DNA of 37,709 bases from Nemertoderma westbladi (Eukaryota; Xenacoelomorpha; Nemertodermatida; Nemertodermatidae): assembly GCA_032718475.1 (NCBI GenBank), contig JAUCBJ010005080.1, positions 1 through 37,709 of the forward strand, written 5' to 3'. The notes under the pieces are model-generated. The model searched no databases and was not told the origin of the DNA. It saw nothing but the letters and a program-made list of their open reading frames with translations. Positions within the stretch are counted from its first letter, which is position 1, and each line of letters begins with the position of its first letter. The translations under genes were made by a program, and so were the position numbers. Positions 10,401-19,803 of the stretch are shown here, piece by piece.

Positions 10401-13400
10401 AGTAGATACAGTGGCGAGTAACATTTATAGCAGATTAATATTTTGGATATCAAGAATTTAATGGCATATTTAGTTGTTTGAAAATACCATAGCAACCAAG
10501 TTAAAACGACCTTCAAATTAACAATATTGTCAATATCGATTCCATAGCAACGGGCTTTAAACGCTCGTAATGCATGTAGTATAGTGTTTAAACGGGTAAA
10601 GTGAATGCTGTTGCTCAAAACCCGCCACATATACTAATAACATCTTAAATGTCAAAAACTTATTGTTTGAAAGAATCTTATAAATTGGAATAAAAGTAAA
10701 ACATATTCCTTATACTCGATGTAGTTGGGGTGGAGGTTGATTTAATGACGCTGCGGCTAAGATATAGACCATTTCGAGTCAAAGTTACCCGTTGCCATGG
10801 CAACTACAACTGAAAAATAGAGCATATTGTTCGTTATCCTTAATATATTGGTGGTAGACTCGATGCCATGACGCTACGACCACTACATTATTAGTGTTTA
10901 AACGGGGTCAGACTTTTCGGGATCGGGACCGGGATTTCCACTCTCAGGATCCCGTTTTACGGGATGGGGATTGCAATTTTTGATTAAATTCCCTAAAGTT
11001 ATTACTATATCTGGCGGGTTTTGAGCAACAGCATTCACTTTACCCGTTTAAACACTATACTACATATGCATTACGAGCGTTTAAAGCCCGTTGCTATGGA
11101 ATAGATATTGACAATATTGTTAATTAGAAGGTTGTTTTTACTTGGTTGCTATGGTATTTTCAAACAACTAAATACGCCATTAAATTCTTGATATCCAAAA
11201 TATTAATCTGCTATAAATGTTACTCGCCACTGTATCTACTATAAGAGCTGTTACTATGGCAATTTCCTGTAAGCCGGTAAGTTGTACTACCGCAGCTGGG
11301 CAACAATGCACTGCCTATAATAATAATTAATACTAGTACGTAGTGCCGTACGTACATATAGATAGATATTCATACATAAGCAAAACACAACGTTCTAGAA
11401 CATGGTTTATTTACTACCGGGAAATTGATTGAAGAAACATATTTTGGGAAAACTCATATCCCTAGAGTATGGACTTATAATCCGAAAATGGTTAAATGGT
11501 TAACACCCGTTCTTATAACATGGGCTCTTACGCTTGGAGTCTCAGAATCGCAGATAGATTTTAATTAGCCCGTAAGGTTTAGAGTTTGGGTGATTTTGAA
11601 AATAAGCCGCCGATTTCTATGGATCAATTTGAAATAAATATTGGACTGGGGCAACACCCATGGAGAATCGGAAAGTCTGGGAGGATTTAATTTCCAATGT
11701 CCGAGTCCGCTCGAACTAGTTGTAGTAGGAGGTAGGAGTTCCGTTTACCCACTCACCATTAATGCTCCCCTGGTAGACATTATCAGCGTCCCAAGTAGTT
11801 TGTTCTCCGTTTAACTCTATGATGACGTCATCGCTGACTATATGGGGGTTGTGACTGAGAACTAGGTCGAAAGGTTTGGCGAATGCTTTAAAGGAGAGAT
11901 AAACTACAGGGCGTGACGGTTCGCTCGAGGCAACAGATCTGTAAATAAAGGGAAGAGTTTAGATATAAACTACACGTAGTCTATTAGGTCATCGGATCGC
12001 ATCTGTTTACTTACAATCATGGTGGGGGGCGGGGGGGGGGGGGGGGGTAACTTAGAGGAAACACAAGAACACAAGTACCGATAGCTATAGTTAATAGTTG
12101 CTCCCAGATAACGGTATTAAAATGTGAAAAAATAACAAGCTTCCTTGGGGACATCCAATCATAAGTAAGTACGGTGGCCGGTAGAACTGTCATAGCGAAA
12201 AATATAAACCGACCCTATAGAGGGCCGAACCCGGTCCCTATTGGTTTCAAAGTTACTCATATCATCCGCACATTGAGGAAGCACTACTACTACTACTAAG
12301 TCGAGCGAACTCGGACAGTGGAAATGAGATCCTTCCAGGCTTCCCGATTCTCCAACTACTACTACTAGGTCGAGCGAACTCGGACAGCGGAAATGAGATC
12401 CTTCCAGGCTTCCCAATTCTTCAACTACTACTACTAGGTCGAGCGAACTCGGACAGTGGAAATGAGATCCTTCCAGGCTTCCCGATTCTCCATAGTTGTC
12501 GCAATTTCGTTTCTCCCAAGTTCAGTATCCCTTTCAAGTTGATCTATATATGTTATGGCCGGTCGTCCACGACTACGCTTTCCATGAGTTGGTTGCCAGG
12601 AAAGTAGATCTGGTAAGACCTCGTCTTTACTTCGCCAGCAGTGCCAACTGAATCTTAATCTGCGTTCACTGAGGGTGGTTGATACAGGTGGTATTGTACC
12701 ATAAAGCTCGGCATTTGTCATGTGTTGTCTCCAGCTGATGTTTAGGGCTGCCCTTAGTAGTCTTGTGTAGCAACCATCAATTCGTTGTTCAAGTGATTTA
12801 GTCAGTGTCCAGGTCTCACCCCCGTATAAAAATACACTTTCCACTGTGGCTCGAAAGAACTTGGTCTTCAGGTGCCTGGAGAGATCTGATTTCCAGATGG
12901 TATCCATTTTTGATAGAGCTACCCAAGCCTTTGCTTTCCTAACTTCTATGTCCTTTTTGCTATTCTCTATCCATGATCCAAGGTACTGGAAGTCGTCAAC
13001 CTTCCTTAATTGATTATTATCAATGGTTGTCAAGTTTCCATCAACATTAAAGGTCATGAATTCGGTCTTTGTAGCATTTATATACAATCCAACCTCCTTA
13101 GCAGCCCTCTCCACTTTATTTAGTAAAAGCTGTGCATCTGCTAGCGTATTAGAGAGCAGGGCGATGTCATCCACAAAGTCGGTGTCTGTGACTGTAGTTG
13201 CCGGATATCTACTACTTCTGAGTTCTTGAAGTGTGAATCCCAGATATTCACCCTTTGTAGCCGTCCTCATTGCGTAATCCAGCACAATTACAAATAGTAA
13301 TGGTGTAAATGTGTCACCATGCAGTACCCCAGCCAGGATTGAGAAAAACTCAGTTTCACCATCTGGTGAGAGTACCTGCGCTTCTGTGTCACAATATAAC

Positions 13401-15422
13401 ACTCCAATGCCAGCAACAATTACTTCTGGTATTCCATAAGCTCTTAGGATTTCAAGCATTTTACCTCTATGGATGGAGTCGAATGGCTTCTTGAAGTCCA
13501 CAAAAGTCATGACTGCGGGGAGATTCTTCGACTTAATTCCTTCAATCAGTCTCCTTAGCGCAAGTATCTGAGCTATTGTTGATCTATTTGGTTGATCTAC
13601 GTTTTGGATCTTACGCAATAGTTTCTCTATGTGAGGCCTAATCCTATATAGAATCATTTTATTGTATATTTTGGCAGCTACCACAAGCAGACAGATCCCA
13701 CGATAGTTTGTTGGTATGCCGACTGCCGAGGTCTCCTTTCTTGGGGAGAGGCTTTACTTGACCTTTAGTCCAAATTGGTGGTGGCTTTTCCCCTTTTAAC
13801 ATCCGGTTGCAAACATTCAATAATGGTCTGTTTAGCACTCCTGTTTTCCATACCTCCGCTGGGAATTCATCTAATCCACTCGCTTTATTATTGGACATGC
13901 TTTTTTATTGCACAATAAGTATATATATAATTTCGTTTTCTAGTTATGTCTACAAAAGTTATAAATTTCACACTAATCTTGGATACCAGGATACCTCCTT
14001 TCATTGCAGCACCATATTCGACAAAAAGTACGCCTCAGGCGGACGACGATGTGAAGAATACCAAATTTGAACTTTCGCCTTTGAGGTAAAAATTTTATGG
14101 TGGAATTTTATATATGAAGATTTTTTATTTTTATTAAATGTATCTTTATTAAGTGTTTTATAGCGCTTATTTCTGTCTTATAACCTGTACATATACTAAT
14201 TCGTTTATTGTTTTGGTTAGATTCAGCTCCTTCTGTAACCTGTGTTTTTGGTGAAAACCTGGTATTCTTCACATGGGGGTAACTGCAAAGTGAAATATAA
14301 CGGCAGAAAGTCAGGTACCGGTATTCTTAACATGGGCCGGTGAGGCGGTTGCCAGGCAACATTCAAACAAACACGACGGCAACAAACAACCTACTTGCTA
14401 TGGTGGTCGAGCAGCTTATCTTTATCATAGGCTAGACCTTCGTAGTGCTGAATATATTCGTTGAGAGTCTCACCTGGAAAATAACCAAAAAAGTAACCAA
14501 CCAGCAGCCACGGCCCTCTACAAAGTTACTACTAGGTGTATGGTAGGTACTTGCAACAACCCAGAATGATGAAATTCACACGTATCGGCGAATCCTCAAC
14601 GGCAAAGGCTACTGACCGGACCCATTGCGATTTAAAGGAGTAGGTTAGTAAAGAAGCAGGTTACAGAGGCGTGTTGTGGGAACCAAAACAATAAACGAAA
14701 GTTAAAACATGTTTCAAGATTATGGGTCCAGTCACAAAGTTGTGGTAATAAGGGGGCCGGTCAATAGGTAAAATATAAATCAAATATAAAGCTTCAATAC
14801 GGTATTTAGAGGGTCCGGTCAGTAGCCATTTCCATCCTCAACAATCTTCTTCAGGGAGAAATCTACGCAACTAATAGTTGTTAACTTCCAAAAATTATTC
14901 TTTAACCTGTGTTATTGACTTTTGTTTATTATTACTTTGATTAGAAAAAAGTGCCACTGCAGCACTGTAACCTGCTCCAGTGCTCCTTTTCATGAATCGA
15001 TGATTTGGTGTCATTATCATCAAACAAGAGAACAAAAAATCAATGAAAAATGGTTAACGAAAACATCTGTTCAATGTAATAAAAGGCCAATTATTATGAC
15101 GATAAATAGATAAATAAAATATGTAATACCGATATGTAAAAATAAATTACCCCCCATATAGCAGGATTCAATATTTAACACGTTCATTACGGTACTAAAT
15201 CTTCAACGTAAATACGGCGCCTGATAGAAATACTGAAATATATACGCCTAATATTTCAGTTTAAGAGTAAAATATTTCTTAGTAGGGCCTACCGTACCCG
15301 CGTACCGGTAGGCTTATATAAAGTTTATTTAATAATAATAAAATAATCAGAAACTTACCACTGACGACAGCTAATATCGATAGCAATAACAACGATTTAC
15401 CGATGTTATACCAAAAGGCCAT
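7318..15422 (-). CDS. ADAM10: ADAM10-like metalloprotease, first four coding exons (5'-complete, 3'-partial gene)
   Basis: Four minus-strand exons join in phase (15422-15359, 14473-14395, 11938-11757, 7455-7318; splice phases 1, 2, 1, then 1 open) to about 155 codons. The product begins with a signal peptide (MAFWYNIGKSLLLLSILAVV), then the ADAM10/Kuzbanian start of the prodomain: TLNEYIQHYEGLAYD, followed by VVYLSFKAFAKPFDLVL, a DADNVYQGSI segment and GQFEGTIHTPDETYYIES. These match ADAM10 N-terminal features in order and spacing, better than ADAM17. ADAM10 is a membrane-anchored zinc protease that sheds Notch, cadherins and other ectodomains. The catalytic, disintegrin and transmembrane parts are not in the exons seen and should lie beyond the left edge. 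Every junction has GT/AG ends. Introns are about 0.9, 2.5 and 4.3 kb and filled with repeats. Gli lies left of exon 4 on the other strand. Residual doubt: it could be a truncated gene copy. Confidence 0.82.
7456..8181. other. ADAM10-like intron 3, left part
   Basis: AT-rich sequence without coding signals or a repeat boundary I can define. It leads into the dispersed repeat that carries the 43-bp minisatellite. Confidence 0.4.
8182..10225 (+). mobile_element. Dispersed repeat copy A, carrying an internal minisatellite
   Basis: The left flank of the minisatellite (C tract, ATTTTTTCTAG, TTGCTTGAAATTTGAAACA, AAAAAAAGTG) and the right flank (CAAGGATTCCAAAT, CAGCTGAGATAT) match the two sides of another repeat at 16073-16450, which has no array. 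The single interval there (GATATTGCACCAG...TTATAGTGATTT) resembles one minisatellite unit plus neighbouring bases. The array therefore grew inside a pre-existing element. A third copy is at 34971-35260. No coding capacity. Boundaries are approximate. Confidence 0.65.
8361..10132. repeat. Minisatellite, 43-bp unit, 41 copies
   Basis: The unit contains TCGCCGCCATTACTCAC and TTTAGTCGTGATTTT and recurs every 43 bases: the ACCCTTCG landmark moves from 8367 to 10090, that is 40 intervals including one 3-base insertion (TTC near 9361). Copies are almost identical. A G replaces the A before CCCTTCG in units 4, 5, 8, 12, 13, 19, 20 and 21 only; other single variants occur at 8692, 8978, 9077, 9127, 9166, 9908 and 10086. 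It lies in intron 3 of the ADAM10-like gene. Confidence 0.97.
10373..11268. mobile_element. Fold-back element with ~270-bp inverted arms
   Basis: The arms 10373-10645 and 10999-11268 are reverse complements with roughly 10 percent divergence, running from AGGAAATTGCCATAGTAACA on the outside to CCCGCCA(C/G)ATATA inside. The spacer of about 350 bases contains CCGTTGCCATGGCAACTAC and GGGATCGGGACCGGG motifs but no ORF. Non-autonomous; no target duplication was identified. Confidence 0.85.
11660..11729 (+). mobile_element. 3'-end fragment of a non-LTR retrotransposon
   Basis: On the plus strand it matches the terminal 69-base unit of the retrotransposon at 12285-12494 (opposite strand): GGAGAATCGG, TTTCCA(A/C)TGTCCGAGT, CGCTCGA(A/C)CTAGT, then GTAGTAG. 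It is the C-terminal end of the RT reading frame plus its (TAG) tail, isolated from the rest, next to ADAM10-like exon 3. Confidence 0.75.
11757..11938 (-). CDS. ADAM10: ADAM10-like exon 3 (prodomain)
   Basis: The acceptor CTTTATTTACAG and donor AATG|GTGAGTGGG bound a 182-base exon read in the frame set by exon 2. It encodes VVYLSFKAFAKPFDLVLSHN and later DDVIIELNG and DADNVYQGSING, corresponding to the FHAHGRHFNL to TGHIYG stretch of ADAM10. A 70-base retrotransposon fragment (11660-11729) ends 27 bases past the donor side. Confidence 0.85.
12285..12494 (-). repeat. Three tandem 69-bp copies of a retrotransposon 3' end
   Basis: TCGAGCGAACTCGGACAG recurs at 12301, 12370 and 12439, exactly 69 apart; each unit ends in a CTACTACTACTA run. 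On the minus strand a unit is the last codons of the non-LTR RT followed by a GTAGTAGTAG tail. The outer two copies are nearly perfect, so they arose by recent local duplication or by repeated use of the tail during reverse transcription. Confidence 0.9.
12434..13898 (-). pseudogene. Non-LTR retrotransposon reverse transcriptase, frameshifted
   Basis: Two overlapping minus-strand frames form one RT. The upstream frame (13898 to about 13715) carries KASGLDEFPAEVWK, the finger-domain start. The main 416-residue frame continues with GIPTNYRGICLL in the next frame, so one frameshift lies near 13715. Catalytic motifs are altered: MTFVDFKKPFDSI (motif A), GVLHGDTFTPLLF (motif B, QGD changed to HGD) and FVDDIALLS (motif C, FVDD). 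Thumb and C-terminal segments such as YLGSWIENSKKDIEVRKAKA and RGRPAITYIDQL are typical of the craniate/invertebrate RTE-, CR1- or L2-like elements. No endonuclease is attached, so the copy is 5'-truncated. It sits in intron 2 of the ADAM10-like gene, on the same strand. Dead or nearly so; exact clade not assigned. Confidence 0.88.
14099..14290 (+). repeat. Partial second copy of the 1363-2194 fold-back family
   Basis: It shares with 1395-1660 the order AAATTTTATATATRAAG, TGTATC(C/T)TTATTAA(C/G)TGTTTTAT, GCGCTTATTTCTGTCTTATAACC, CGTTTATTGTTTTGGTT and GGTATTCTTCACATGGGGG. An inverted counterpart of the segment 14202-14242 is at 14657-14697, so this copy may itself be a disrupted fold-back. Confidence 0.65.
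14395..14473 (-). CDS. ADAM10: ADAM10-like exon 2 (start of prodomain)
   Basis: The acceptor TTATTTTCCAG precedes GTGAGACTC; with the G carried from exon 1 it reads GETLNEYIQHYEGLAYDKDK, the most diagnostic ADAM10 prodomain segment. The donor is AA|GTAGGTTG, leaving phase 2. The exon is 79 bases. Repeat arms at 14202-14242 and 14657-14697 flank it. Confidence 0.85.
15359..15422 (-). CDS. ADAM10: ADAM10-like exon 1 (start codon and signal peptide)
   Basis: On the minus strand the ATG at 15422-15420 opens a 21-codon stretch plus one base, with a hydrophobic core (SLLLLSILAVV), ended by a strong donor, AGTG|GTAAGTTT. Phase is 1. An upstream in-frame ATG at 15470 exists in the longer open frame, but the ATG at 15422 gives a clean N-terminal signal peptide. 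Confidence 0.75.
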
Positions 15423-16072
15423 GTTATCGATTAGAAATTCAGCAGCCAATATAAAGGAATAAATACTCAACCTCGATGCAATATAGCAGTAAGCAGTACT
15501 CGATCAGCCAGCAGCCTACATAGATATATGTATGTACGTGATTAAAGTAAAAATATTATTTGAGTTTACAGTTTATTCTGTAATATACCGGTACCTATAT
15601 GTAATATGTAGAGACACAGCAACAGAGACCAATACAGCAATATGTTTGTTACATGCAAGATGCAACGAGTACAGCAGTACAGCAGTAATAACTGAATAAG
15701 TGACCGCTTAGACTGTTAGACAGTTAGACGTCGGTTTGTCGCCGCAAGTGAAGGTGGAAGGCATTCTCACAAGATCAAGCAAATAAATGTAAATAAAGTC
15801 AGAAAGTTGAAGAGAAATGGGACTAACCACTCGGAAGTAGCACTGCAAACTTGGGCCAATCGCCTTACCGGTAAATGATTGTTAATTAGCCTACTGAATT
15901 AAGCTACAGTATTAAGGCAGTAGGCGCTGCCTACTGTACTGGTCTGGTTAGTCTGGTATATCAGTATATTATTCTGGGAATCTGTGCTACTTAGGGCTGT
16001 AGGGCTCAGCTAAATCAGTAAATGCAAACACGCATTACAGTATTAGGCCTACATCAGTACATGTCCATGTCC
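15423..16072. other. Putative 5' flank of the ADAM10-like gene
   Basis: No ORF or repeat boundary recognised. As the sequence upstream of exon 1 on the minus strand it should hold the promoter or 5' UTR, but I could not pick out a defensible core element. Confidence 0.35.
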
Positions 16073-16450
16073 TGGAATATAGTGTCGTTATTCAGGTACA
16101 TGGACCCCACCCCCCAATTTTTTTTAAAAATCTTAATGAGATTGCATGAAATTTGAAACAGAGATAGTTTCACCTCCCGACCACTGACTGGGTGAGCCAG
16201 AATTTTTATTTTCGCTTTCGTTCTTTAGCTACAAACATTTAAAAAAAGTGTCTCCGTCGATATTGCACCAGTTACACCATAGTTATTCTTCAACCTTATA
16301 GTGATTTGTAGGTACTAGTGGAAAGCTGGCCATGCAAGGATTCCAAATATGTGAAAATATTTGAATTTGGTTGGGAAATAGCTGAGATATGGGCATTCGA
16401 ATTTTGCATGTATTTGCTTCTGCTGCGCCGGCCATTTATTCCATTTAATA
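16073..16450 (+). mobile_element. Dispersed repeat copy B (no array)
   Basis: It aligns with copies at 8182-10225 and 34971-35260: CCTGGAATATAGTGTCGTTA, GAATTTTTATTTT(C/T)GCTTT, TTCTTTAGCTACAA, GTCTCCGTCG(A/G)TATTGCACC, AGTTATTCTTCAACCTTATA and TAGCTGAGATAT. It keeps the single unamplified interval that is expanded in copy A. Non-coding; edges approximate. Confidence 0.7.
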
Positions 16451-17004
16451 AATACACAATGTTCTAGAACATTTTGAATTGATCTTTGTTCTAGAACATT
16501 CATTGATTATTATCAGATTTTCTTTGCCCTTTTATTTGTAGGCCTATATTTTTTCCGGTGTATTTTCCATTTTCAGCAAAACAAAACGGCTAAAAATACG
16601 GTATATTTTTTCTGCCTTTTGGGTTATATATCAGTATATTGAGGCTATACTTTGGATCCTAACGGATCCAAAGCACCCCTCACCCGGTTTCTACCTTTTT
16701 CCTAATCCCAGATGTTTTTCTACGGTGTTACAAGTACACTATTTTATTTGTTAGAAAGAAGCAATATACAGTATTATTTGGGAAGAACAGAAAATCAATG
16801 TGTTTTTGCACTATACTAAAAGGTTGTGGATGTCCGTAAATAACGATGAGCCATTGAAGGACCGTGTCCTAGTGGGAAATATTTCATGTCAGCCGGAAAA
16901 CCAAAACACTAAGCAAGATATAACACTCCTTGGAACTTTTTAGAGATTCAAAGCCGTTTTAGGAGCTTATCCATGTTATCGTACCAAGGAGCACGAGAAA
17001 TCCA

Positions 17005-17150
17005 TTACATTATCGATCTCGAGTTTGTATTCCCAGATTCCGATTCTCCAGTACCGATAGCGGGTTCAGTGGGCTCGGACATCCAATCTGTGTCGTCGTC
17101 TGTGGTATCCCCGCTGACCGATTGTGTGGGTTCGCCCTGATGAGACATTG
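17005..17150 (-). CDS. Possible short acidic exon, unidentified
   Basis: The minus-strand frame from an ATG near 17149 reads MSHQGEPTQSVSGDTTDDDT and continues acidic and Ser/Thr-rich (WMSEPTEP, GTGESESGN) to a TAA at about 17005. The stretch is visibly richer in G+C and in codon-like pattern than its surroundings, as expected of a terminal exon or small protein. The open frame extends upstream to 17220 and possible acceptors (CTATACAG, CTACAG) fall just before 17180. I recognise no family; chance remains a real option. Confidence 0.25.
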
Positions 17151-18512
17151 TCAGATTGTGAGTTTTCGCGATCAGTACACAGTAAACCTGTAGATTGCTG
17201 TATAGACGTTTAACATACATACTGCGTCATGTTGTGAGACGATAAGGTGAGGAAATATCAAGGTGTATTTCGTACCACCACGCTCAGATTAAGTCTATTT
17301 AATGATAATAAGATAATTAATAAATAATTAATAACAACGTAGATCTGTAGGTTGTATGACGTCAGTATCAGTAATGCAGTAATATGTACTAACATACAGC
17401 AGTATATCAGAAATGTTAATACCGCGGTACCGCAGAAAAGTTACCGAATATGAAAGTATGTTAATGAGATAGATAGTCTATAGGCTACGCGTATGGCAAT
17501 TAGTAATGATATCCTCACAGTTATATTTAACACTATTTGGCGCGGGGGGGGGGGGGGTCATTTTATAATTTTTTTGTAATTCCTCAACATCTTTGAGTCC
17601 GAATTGTTTGGGAAACGGAGATTTCGTAACTTTTCTAAAATTTGATGGGATATCCAACAGAACAAACGTCATATATATAGCTATATTCGTTTTCGTGTTG
17701 TGGTCTCTTTCTGACACACATCTCCAGTATTTGTCGTGCTAAAATTTTCAAAAGTTTTTATGGGTTACATAAATTAATTTATTTACGGTATATAGCGGTT
17801 TTTTGGATGCTGATTACGATTATAGAACTCAAATACAGTATAACATTCGAGAACATTTATTGTAATTTTAAATGTGCCCCCTGGGGCACGAAAAAAACAA
17901 GTAGTGGAATTGCACGAAGGACCCTATATAAATTATATTTAAGAAATCGCCCCACATCAAACTGAACTTTTTAGGCCTTCTAATAAATCACCGAACATTT
18001 ATGACCGAAACAAACACCTGTCTATTTCTGTATATTTTTTCAATTTATTTTTTAATAATTTTTTGAGTATTGAGTGGTGGGGGCCCCTATGCACGTGAAC
18101 ACTGTGCACATTGGGTAATCCGGCACGCGTTTTAGTCACAATGCCATTCACATTTTAGTCGAATAAGGACAGAAGGACGTTTTAAAGTGTTAAATGGTTT
18201 CTCGGTACACAAAATTCAACAAATTATAGGAAGTCAGGAACAAATTATAGGTGGCCATTTCAACCGTTTCCTAGTGTTTTTACAAAAACACACCCCGCCA
18301 TTCGATTCAGGGCACCTTGTTACCCCTTGTTCAATTTTCCCCAACAATTTGTTCGCGCACCAACACTATTCACACATAAACGAAATGCTTTCATTCCTCA
18401 AATTGAATGAAAATATAAAAATATGGCTATTGCACTGTAGTCAGTCTCTCTTTTGAACACGCACGCGAATGAGTGAACATCAGAATATGTGGGTGCAGCT
18501 GCCGGCCGGTGT

Positions 18513-18532
18513 GATACCGCATATGCGGTATC
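18513..18532. repeat. Perfect 20-bp palindrome
   Basis: GATACCGCATATGCGGTATC equals its own reverse complement; it is preceded by GCCGGCCGG. Nothing else here explains it; it could be a dimeric protein site or the core of a decayed inverted repeat. Confidence 0.8.
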
Positions 18533-19032
18533 AGCCGATAGATGCGTGTTAAAGTTTCCCCCGCCCGCAGTATTGCGTGTTACATGTTCACATTCTTTAC
18601 ACCCACGCTCTGGCCAAGCGATATACTTTACTTTAATGAATATTCAACTATATTACATGTTATCCTCCAGCTTCCTTGAAAACCCATTTATATTGTTAGA
18701 ATATTCGATGTATTCTATTCGATTTTATCTCGCTACCTTCAAAATTCATTTAGAGATTCATTTCACATATCTGCGCTACGAGCGCTGTAGGTAAAAAACG
18801 GAAATTCGAACCTTGGGGAAAACACAGAGTAACTATTGATGAAATGAGCATGGAGGAAGGAGACCTCATTCCTCCTTGCCCATTTACCCTCTCCATTGCT
18901 TTCGACTACAAACTTGTATAAATAGCTCATGGGTGAATCAAATAATTATTCGATGGTGGCAAATGTTTCTTGTATGCAGCAAAGCATTTAAATTAGTTTA
19001 TCGGTTGATTTCAGGCGCTGATCTCTTCACAA

Positions 19033-19803
19033 ATGGATCTACCAGAATTAGAAAACATGTTCCCCATATTTCCTTCTACAAAGGGGCATTATCAACAGAT
19101 AGCGAATGTGCGCAGAAATTTTTTGGAGGATTCCACGGAATACATCCAAAATGAGGCGTTTTACTCCGCCGACGTGGAGAGCATCAAGCGGAAGGATTAT
19201 TGGGTTTGGCGATACATTCGCCACAATCGCAAAGCAGTCGATGTTTGCAGCGCCGCCGCGAGGAACATCCAGAAAAACTTCCTTTGGCGAAAAAAATTTG
19301 GTGTTAAAAACGCGATGAATCCGTCGAAAGTGAACGAGCTGCTATCGAGCAACTGTTTTGCTTTAGGGGAAGTCGATGATGCTGGCAACAAGATATTGAC
19401 CATAAGAAACAGACTCTACCACAAAAAACAAAGCGAAGATGCGAAACATCTGGTCATATTTATCATTGAGAATGAGATGTTGAATGAAATCGACGATGGC
19501 TCGAGATTGACGGTGTTATTTGATATAGACGGCGCAGGGATTAACAGTTTCGATTTCGGGCTGTTCAGTTTTACAGTCAAATGCCATAAGAGTTTATATC
19601 CAGATCAGTTGGCTTATATTCTTGTAAGCGAAATGCCGTATGCATTCGCAACAACGTGGGAGTTATTCAAGAATTTGATTGTAGGTAAACGCTGTGCGCA
19701 GAGCATCAGGTTTGTGGCTGAATTGGAGCTTATAAAGTATGTGGATAAAATACAGCAATGGGCGGCTGAAAAGAAGATTGCGTTGAGTGCCAACGATAAT
19801 TAA
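19033..19803 (+). CDS. CRAL-TRIO domain protein, MOSPD2-like
   Basis: A 256-residue single-exon frame. Residues about 45-95 form the CRAL_TRIO_N helical region (KDYWVWRYIRHNRKAVDV, then NFLWRKKFGV); residues about 105-245 form the CRAL-TRIO (Sec14-type) lipid-binding fold, with LTVLFDIDGAGINSFDFGLF, then CHKSLYPDQLAYILVSEMP and an ATTWELFKNLI segment. The pattern GINSxDF...YYP/LYP...EMP resembles the N-terminal domain of MOSPD2, an endoplasmic-reticulum protein at membrane contacts, but the MSP domain and transmembrane helix of MOSPD2 are absent. Proteins of this fold bind phosphoinositides, retinoids or other hydrophobic ligands; the ligand cannot be read from sequence. In-frame TGA at 19006 supports this ATG, and a 3' splice-like TTGATTTCAG ends at 19014, so a non-coding 5' exon is possible. 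No poly(A) tract or target duplication shows it to be a retrocopy. Confidence 0.82.
   Translation: MDLPELENMFPIFPSTKGHYQQIANVRRNFLEDSTEYIQNEAFYSADVESIKRKDYWVWRYIRHNRKAVDVCSAAARNIQKNFLWRKKFGVKNAMNPSKVNELLSSNCFALGEVDDAGNKILTIRNRLYHKKQSEDAKHLVIFIIENEMLNEIDDGSRLTVLFDIDGAGINSFDFGLFSFTVKCHKSLYPDQLAYILVSEMPYAFATTWELFKNLIVGKRCAQSIRFVAELELIKYVDKIQQWAAEKKIALSANDN

Larger units (their letters stand above)
16451..19014. other. Intergenic, no confident gene
   Basis: Contains two TGTTCTAGAACATT palindromes (16460-16473 and 16487-16500), a 14-base G tract (17544-17557), a weak acidic minus-strand ORF (17005-17150, listed separately) and a perfect 20-base palindrome at 18513-18532. A plus-strand open frame at 18187-18456 has no recognisable protein features. 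Confidence 0.4.

Noticed and set aside
12159-12416. 85-codon minus-strand ORF
   Set aside because: Encoded by the tandem 69-bp 3' ends of the retrotransposon, so a repeat by-product.
18187-18456. 89-codon plus-strand ORF
   Set aside because: No recognisable motif, AT-rich codons and no conserved features; not supported as a gene.
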